A stretch of DNA of 64,000 bases from JBGQOG01 sp052113705. Lineage in GTDB: Bacteria; Pseudomonadota; Alphaproteobacteria; Rhodobacterales; Rhodobacteraceae. Position numbers and translations under genes: made by a program. Numbering within the stretch: the first letter of the stretch is position 1; the number at the start of each line of letters is the position of its first letter. The DNA lies in assembly GCF_052113705.1 (NCBI RefSeq), contig NZ_JBGQOG010000002.1:62001-126000 (forward strand). Direction: 5' to 3'. Below, piece by piece: positions 59,382 to 64,000 of this stretch. The notes beneath the pieces are model-generated. The model was not told the origin of the DNA. It saw only the letters and a list, made by a program, of their open reading frames with translations, and searched no databases.

Positions 59382-60416
59382 ATGCGTTACACACCGGCTC
59401 CGGACCGCTATTCCCGCATGACCTATCGGCGCTGCGGCAACTCAGGATTGAAACTGCCCGCCATTTCCTTGGGGCTGTGGCACAATTTCGGCCATGACAC
59501 ACCGCATGCCACCAAACGCGCGATCTGCCAGACCGCCTTTGACCATGGAATCACCCATTTCGATCTGGCCAACAACTATGGGCCGCCGCCAGGCAGCGCC
59601 GAAGAAGCCTTTGGCGACATTCTCAAAACCGATTTCGCCGGGTACCGGGATGAGCTGATCATCTCCTCCAAGGCAGGCTATGAGATGTGGGACGGCCCTT
59701 ACGGCGAATGGGGCAGCCGCAAATATCTGATCGCGTCGTGCGATCAAAGCCTCAAGCGGATGGGCCTCGACTATGTGGATATCTTTTATTCGCACCGCTT
59801 CGACCCGGAGACCCCGCTTGAGGAAACCATGGGCGCGCTCGACCATATCGTGCGCTCGGGCCGCGCGCTTTATGCCGGGATTTCGTCCTATAATGCCGAG
59901 CGGACCAAACAGGCGGTGGCGATCCTGAAAGATCTGGGCACGCCCTGCGTGATCCACCAGCCCAGCTACAACATGCTCAACCGCTGGGTCGAGCGCGACG
60001 GCCTGAAAGAGACGCTGGCCGATCTTGGCGTCGGCTCGATTGCCTTCACGCCGCTGGCGCAGGGGCTGTTGACCAAGAAATATCTGAACGGCACGCCCGA
60101 AGACAGCCGCGCGGCGCAGGGAAAATCGCTCAACCCCGGCACGATCACCCCGGAGGCGCTTGCCAAGATCACGGCGCTGAACGCGATTGCCGAGCGGCGC
60201 GGCCAGACGCTGGCGCAAATGGCCATCGCCTGGGTGCTGCGTGGCGGCGGCATCACCACGGCGCTGATCGGTGCCTCGAAACCGGCGCAGGTCACCGATT
60301 GCTGCGGCGCCATCGGCAATCTCGAGTTCACCGAGGCCGAGCTGGCCGAAATCGACAGCCATGCGCAGGATGAGGCGATCAACCTCTGGGCGCGCTCGGC
60401 GGAGCTTGCGGAATGA
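59382..60416 (+). CDS. Aldo/keto reductase, YghZ/MgrA-like
   Basis: A 344-residue NADPH-dependent reductase closest in pattern to L-glyceraldehyde 3-phosphate reductase YghZ: YRRCGNSGLKLPAISLGLWH near the start, catalytic Asp and Tyr in FDLANNYGPPPGSAEEAFG, Lys in IISSKAGYEMWDGPYG, DYVDIFYSHRFDPETPLEE and the cofactor segment LIGASKPAQV. Likely detoxifies methylglyoxal-type aldehydes. GGAGGAA before ATG 59382. Overlaps the peroxidase gene by ATGA. Confidence 0.88.
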   Translation: MRYTPAPDRYSRMTYRRCGNSGLKLPAISLGLWHNFGHDTPHATKRAICQTAFDHGITHFDLANNYGPPPGSAEEAFGDILKTDFAGYRDELIISSKAGYEMWDGPYGEWGSRKYLIASCDQSLKRMGLDYVDIFYSHRFDPETPLEETMGALDHIVRSGRALYAGISSYNAERTKQAVAILKDLGTPCVIHQPSYNMLNRWVERDGLKETLADLGVGSIAFTPLAQGLLTKKYLNGTPEDSRAAQGKSLNPGTITPEALAKITALNAIAERRGQTLAQMAIAWVLRGGGITTALIGASKPAQVTDCCGAIGNLEFTEAELAEIDSHAQDEAINLWARSAELAE

Positions 60417-61732
60417 AACCCGCGCTCTGGGTCTCGACCGGGCTTTGCGCCCTGATTGGCACGGCGGCCTGGGCAGAGATGCCCGCGCCGATGACCGATG
60501 CCGATTACACCGCCATCGATCAGGCCGAAGCCCGCCTCGGCCGCGATCTCTTCTACGACCCGATTCTCTCGGGCAACCGCAACATCAGCTGCGCCACCTG
60601 CCACCATCCGGATTTCGCCACCGGCGACGGGCTGTCACTGGGCATGGGCGAAGGCGGCATCGGCCTCGGCCCCGCGCGGCACCCCGACCCGAATGACCTG
60701 CCCGAGCAGCGGATACCGCGGAACTCCCCCGCGCTGTTCAATCTGGGGGCGACACAATTCACCCGCCTCTTCCACGACGGCCGCGTCGAACAAGATCCCA
60801 AACATGCCAATGGCCTGCGCACGCCACTGGAAGATGAGATGCTCACCGGGTTTTCCGGCATCCTCTCGGCGCAAAACATGTTCCCGGTGCTCTCGCCCGA
60901 CGAAATGGCCGGGCATTATCAGGAGAACGACGTCTCCAAGGCTGTGCGCTCGGGCCGCATCACCGGCCCCGGCGGTGCCTGGGACATCATCGCGCAACGG
61001 GTCTGGGCGATCCCCTCCTACCGCAGCCGGTTTGAGGCGCTGCACCCCGAACTGACCACGGGAGCGCCGCTGACCTTCCCGCAAATCTCCAACGCCATCG
61101 CCGCCTTTGTCGCCGAGGAATGGCGCTCGGACACCAGCCCGTTCGACGCCGCCCTGCGCGGCGAAACACCGCTTTCGCCCGAGGCGCAAGCAGGGGCCGA
61201 CCTCTTTTACGGCGATGCCGGCTGCAGCAGCTGCCACGCGGGCGCGCTGCAAACCGACCATGATTTCCACGCGATGGCGGCGCCACAACTCGGCCCCGGC
61301 AAGGCGGAACGCTTTGAAAATCACAGCCGCGACGAAGGGCGGATGCGGGTCACCGGCAATCCGAAAGACCGCTTTGCCTTCCGCACCCCCTCCCTGCGCA
61401 ATGTGATGAAAACCGGCCCTTGGGGCCATGCGGGCGGCGCCACCGATCTCGCCGCTTTCCTGCGCGGCCATGGTCAGCCCGAGAGCCTCGCGGCCTACAC
61501 CGCCACGGCCACCCTGCCCGCTTTCCCAAAAACCAAACCCGATTGGGCCATTCTGGAAGATCCCGCCGAAATGGCGGCGATTGAGGCCGCCTCCCTGCAC
61601 ACCCGCCCGCTGAGTGAGGCCGAGATCCCGCAGATCCTCGCCTTCCTCGACAGTCTGACCGATCCCACCGCGATCAAAGGCCGCCTCGGCGTGCCCGAAA
61701 GTGTCCCGAGCGGCCTGAAGATGGATAAATAG
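60413..61732 (+). CDS. Dihaem cytochrome c peroxidase family protein
   Basis: A 439-residue periplasmic protein with signal (WVSTGLCALIGTAAWA, about 5-20) and two c-type haem sites: ISCATCHHPDF at about 60-70 and GCSSCHAGAL at about 270-280. It belongs to the CcpA/MauG superfamily; which branch (hydrogen-peroxide reduction or MauG-like protein oxidation) cannot be told by eye. Its ATG lies in the aldo/keto reductase stop, so the two are coupled, suggesting an oxidative or carbonyl stress unit. Confidence 0.85.
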   Translation: MKPALWVSTGLCALIGTAAWAEMPAPMTDADYTAIDQAEARLGRDLFYDPILSGNRNISCATCHHPDFATGDGLSLGMGEGGIGLGPARHPDPNDLPEQRIPRNSPALFNLGATQFTRLFHDGRVEQDPKHANGLRTPLEDEMLTGFSGILSAQNMFPVLSPDEMAGHYQENDVSKAVRSGRITGPGGAWDIIAQRVWAIPSYRSRFEALHPELTTGAPLTFPQISNAIAAFVAEEWRSDTSPFDAALRGETPLSPEAQAGADLFYGDAGCSSCHAGALQTDHDFHAMAAPQLGPGKAERFENHSRDEGRMRVTGNPKDRFAFRTPSLRNVMKTGPWGHAGGATDLAAFLRGHGQPESLAAYTATATLPAFPKTKPDWAILEDPAEMAAIEAASLHTRPLSEAEIPQILAFLDSLTDPTAIKGRLGVPESVPSGLKMDK

Positions 61733-61762
61733 GCTTGCTTCGTTGAAAATATCCTCGGGGGT

Positions 61763-61783
61763 CCGGGGGCAGACAGCCCCCGG
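61763..61783. terminator. Hairpin between convergent genes; resembles a dispersed repeat
   Basis: Perfect 8-base arms (61763-61770 and 61776-61783) with a 5-base loop. The surrounding words (AAAATATCCTCGGGGGTCCG) recall a short palindromic repeat that I remember as common between genes of Rhodobacterales; only this copy is in the window. Confidence 0.55.
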
Positions 61784-61792
61784 CCTCACCGC

Positions 61793-63310
61793 TTAGCCAC
61801 CGGTGCGGTCAGGCTCCACCTTGGTCAAAGCATTCACCACCACCGGCAGCCAATCCCCCACCTGCCCGTCGGGCCAGATCACCCGAACTTCCGCGCTTTC
61901 CGCTGATCCCAGCCCGAAATGCAGCGGCAAAGCCTCGCCGCTGGCATGCCCGCCGCCAATGGTCACCTCCTGCGATTGCACGCGGTCCCCACTGCGCAGC
62001 TCAACCCAGGATCCCACCGCGCGGCGGTTCATCCCCGGCTGAATCGTCTCTATCTCGGCCCAATGCCCGGCATCCGCCGTCACATTGCGCCAGATCTCCA
62101 GCGGGGCGCGCCGGTTGACCACCACCAGATCCAGCAATCCGTCGCCATTCAGATCCGAGAGCGAAGCGCCGCGCGAGCGTTCGGCCGTGGCCACCCCCGC
62201 GACATCCGCCTTTTCGACAAAGGTGCCATCCGGCTGCTGCATCAGCAGATTGTTCGGGTCATGGATCGCATTCGACGGCATCTGATCGACATTGCCCTTG
62301 GCGATGAACAGATCCGGCCGCCCGTCATTGTCGATATCGCCGAATTCCGAATGCCAGCCGGTTGAGGGCCGCCCGTCATCGCCAAAGAACGGCCGCTGCG
62401 CATAGGTGCCGATGCTGTAGGGCGCATTCTCGAACCCGTCCCCCCGGTTGAACTGCAAGAGCTGATCGCCCATCGAGGTCATCACCACTTCCGGCAGCCC
62501 GTCACCGGTGATGTCGCGGCTGGCGACCCCCATCCCCCAGAGCGAGATTTTCGGCCAATCTGCCCGCTCGGCCAGCGGGTTCAGCTGCAGCATCTGCTCA
62601 TAGCCGCCGCGCACGTAATAATGCCGGTCGTTGGAGATCCGCAGCTCCGGCGTGCCCTTGCGCTGCCAGTCGGAAATCAGCATCGACAGCGCGCAATAGC
62701 CGGGCCGGATCGTCTCTGTTTCACCATATTCGCGGCCTTTGGGCCGGATCATCTCCGAGGTGTCGCAGGCCTCAAACGGGCCGTTCGGATCGGCGCGGTT
62801 GACGTAATTGCCGAAAACCAGCGTCGGCCAGTCCTGCCCCTTTTCCCAGGTGGCGGTGAAGGCGGTGGTCCAGGCGTCGCGCGCGGTCAGGCCCCATTCC
62901 TGCGTCGCATCAGCAAAACCGCAATGACCATCGCCGCGCAACAGCGCGTTCTGCCCGACCCGCAGCACCACCAGATCCAGCGCGCCATCGCTGTCGATGT
63001 CGATCGGATAGGCACCCGTCACCTCGGTCAGCTCGGGCACCTGTCCGAGGTCAAAACGGATCGGCCCGCCCTGCGCGCTTTTGTTGACAAACAGGCGCGA
63101 GGGATTGCCGCCGCCCGCCGCGTAAAGATCAGGCCGCTGATCGCCGTTGCAGTCAAAAACCGCGACGCCGCCGCCGACGAAATGCTCCCAGCCGCCGCCG
63201 TAAATCTGCTCGGCGGGCAGCGCCTTGCTGTCGTCGACAAAGGCCGGATCGGCCAGCGCCGCCGTGCCTGCCGCGCCGATCATCCCGATGATGCAAAAGA
63301 AAATTTTCAT
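61793..63310 (-). CDS. FG-GAP/VCBS-repeat protein with ASPIC/UnbV C-terminus (CRTAC1 type)
   Basis: A 505-residue secreted protein: signal peptide (IIGMIGAAGTAALA, about 6-20), then calcium-binding FG-GAP repeats with the loop DxDxDGxxD (DIDSDGALDLVVL, DINGDG-like DLNGDGLLDLVVVN, DIDNDGRPDLFIA) and a C-terminal ASPIC/UnbV-like domain (GSWVELRSGDR, WPDGQVGDW). A beta-propeller expected; such proteins bind carbohydrates or partners in the envelope. Its start overlaps the ROK gene stop (ATGA), so it is the next gene of that operon. Confidence 0.85.
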   Translation of the reverse strand: MKIFFCIIGMIGAAGTAALADPAFVDDSKALPAEQIYGGGWEHFVGGGVAVFDCNGDQRPDLYAAGGGNPSRLFVNKSAQGGPIRFDLGQVPELTEVTGAYPIDIDSDGALDLVVLRVGQNALLRGDGHCGFADATQEWGLTARDAWTTAFTATWEKGQDWPTLVFGNYVNRADPNGPFEACDTSEMIRPKGREYGETETIRPGYCALSMLISDWQRKGTPELRISNDRHYYVRGGYEQMLQLNPLAERADWPKISLWGMGVASRDITGDGLPEVVMTSMGDQLLQFNRGDGFENAPYSIGTYAQRPFFGDDGRPSTGWHSEFGDIDNDGRPDLFIAKGNVDQMPSNAIHDPNNLLMQQPDGTFVEKADVAGVATAERSRGASLSDLNGDGLLDLVVVNRRAPLEIWRNVTADAGHWAEIETIQPGMNRRAVGSWVELRSGDRVQSQEVTIGGGHASGEALPLHFGLGSAESAEVRVIWPDGQVGDWLPVVVNALTKVEPDRTGG

Positions 63311-64000
63311 GCTGCGGCCTCCCTGCCCTGCGTCAGCAATCCTTCGGTCAGCTCCGAAAGCGCCAGCGCCGCCGCCCCATGCGCCCAGAGCATATCGCCC
63401 CAGGCATGGGTTTCGATTCGCGGCATCGGCCGTTCGGTGTTCAGCGTCATCCCCTGCATTTCCGACAGGGTTTCCTTGGCATAGAGGTAATCATAGCGCA
63501 TCCGCTCGCCCGAAAGGATGATCAGCTCGGGGTCAAAAAGGTTCACCACATTCGAGAGCCCCAGCGCCAGATAGCGCCCCGCCCGGTGAAAGATCGAGCG
63601 CGCGGCGGAATTGCCCGCCTTGGCGTGGTCGAACAGGCTTTCCAGCAGCGCCCCCACCGTCTGATTGTCGGAATGCGAGAGGTTCAGCGCGGTCTGCGCC
63701 TCGCGCACCAGCGCATAGTCGGCGACATAGGCCTCAAGACATCCCCGCTGACCGCAGCGGCAGAGCGCGCCATCGAGTTGCACCTTGGTATGCCCCAGCT
63801 CCATCCCCATGCCCTGCGCGCCGCGATAGAGCCGGTGGTTCAGCACCAGCCCCATGCCGACACCATGTTCGATGGTGACCACGGCGAAATCCGACAGGGT
63901 CCGCCCGGCGCCGAACCACAGCTCGGCCAGCGTCACCAGATTGGCGTCGTTGTCGATATAGACCTGCAAGGCCAACCGTTGCGACAGCGCCGCCGCCAGC
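63307..64000 (-). CDS. ROK-family transcriptional regulator, 3' part only (runs off right edge)
   Basis: About 231 C-terminal residues of a ROK (NagC/XylR-type) repressor or sugar kinase: the ATP/sugar-binding ROK core (FAVVTIEHGVGMGLVLNHRL), the zinc site CRCGQRGCLEAYVAD and GMELGHTKVQL. The N-terminal helix-turn-helix would lie outside the window, so regulator rather than kinase is likely but unproven. It precedes the FG-GAP gene by an ATGA overlap, hinting that the latter helps handle a sugar. Confidence 0.8.
   Translation of the reverse strand, partial: LAAALSQRLALQVYIDNDANLVTLAELWFGAGRTLSDFAVVTIEHGVGMGLVLNHRLYRGAQGMGMELGHTKVQLDGALCRCGQRGCLEAYVADYALVREAQTALNLSHSDNQTVGALLESLFDHAKAGNSAARSIFHRAGRYLALGLSNVVNLFDPELIILSGERMRYDYLYAKETLSEMQGMTLNTERPMPRIETHAWGDMLWAHGAAALALSELTEGLLTQGREAAA

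Noticed and set aside
1..64000. tRNA/rRNA genes, CRISPR arrays, insertion sequences, phage or plasmid modules
   Set aside because: None seen on reading both strands; no direct-repeat arrays, transposase motifs or terminal repeats.

Overview
The window looks like chromosomal DNA from an alphaproteobacterium of the Rhodobacteraceae/Paracoccaceae (Rhodobacter and relatives). The reasons are high GC, the divergent regB / senC-regA pair followed by an HvrA-type H-NS protein and, a few kb on, ahcY (an order known from Rhodobacter), a DivL-type PAS protein that ends without a kinase domain, and a PhyR-NepR-EcfG general stress locus. I saw no tRNA, rRNA, CRISPR array, insertion sequence or prophage. 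Almost all of it is dense single-copy coding sequence with many ATGA and TGATG overlaps. The left end cuts a flagellar hook gene and the right end cuts a ROK-family regulator.

Layout. 1-2.3 kb: flgE (partial) and motB, each preceded by a CtrA-like TTAA-N7-TTAA box or a one-mismatch version. 2.3-6.3 kb: a pqi lipid-transport operon in which PqiA is split into two half-proteins. 6.3-10 kb: a bufferin-type RiPP metallophore operon (DUF2282 peptide, DUF692/MNIO enzyme, DUF2063 partner, DoxX) divergent from an ECF sigma factor and a DUF1109/NrsF anti-sigma factor. Both sides of the divergent region carry a GTAAC-N16-CGAA promoter-like element. 10-19.3 kb: housekeeping and unknown genes (CysQ-like phosphatase, PmbA, DUF2125, an enoyl-CoA hydratase-like protein, DUF2853, DUF922 protease, AhcY, HD hydrolase, LysR). 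19.3-22.5 kb: the redox-regulatory set hvrA, regA, senC, regB. 22.6-33.1 kb: a long operon divL-tsaE-amgK-murU-addB-addA-trxA, with a full CtrA box before divL. 33-41.3 kb: hslVU, a lipoprotein hydrolase, Smr, MltA, Tim44-like, FxsA, SecB, Idi. 41.2-49 kb: a tripartite tricarboxylate transporter (tctCBA) fused by overlaps to AtuA and DUF4387 genes, divergent from its two-component system plus a third periplasmic binding protein. 49-54.6 kb: tamA-tamB. 54.7-59.3 kb: the general stress response locus (kinase, ecfG, nepR, phyR) with overlapping divergent EcfG promoters, then a DUF1328 gene and a YihY gene. 59.4-64 kb: aldo/keto reductase, dihaem peroxidase, an FG-GAP/CRTAC1 protein and the ROK regulator.

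How the parts fit. Three regulatory circuits can be read from DNA motifs as well as from the proteins: SigF-NrsF controlling the copper/metal-buffering peptide operon and probably itself, EcfG controlling its own locus and apparently the DUF1328 gene, and CtrA-like boxes at motility genes and at divL, whose product acts in the CtrA pathway. The closest thing to an exciting system is the bufferin operon with matched divergent promoters. The transporter/AtuA/DUF4387 unit with its three-part sensor is the best candidate for an uncharacterised catabolic system. All assignments come from reading the sequence; none was tested by database search.
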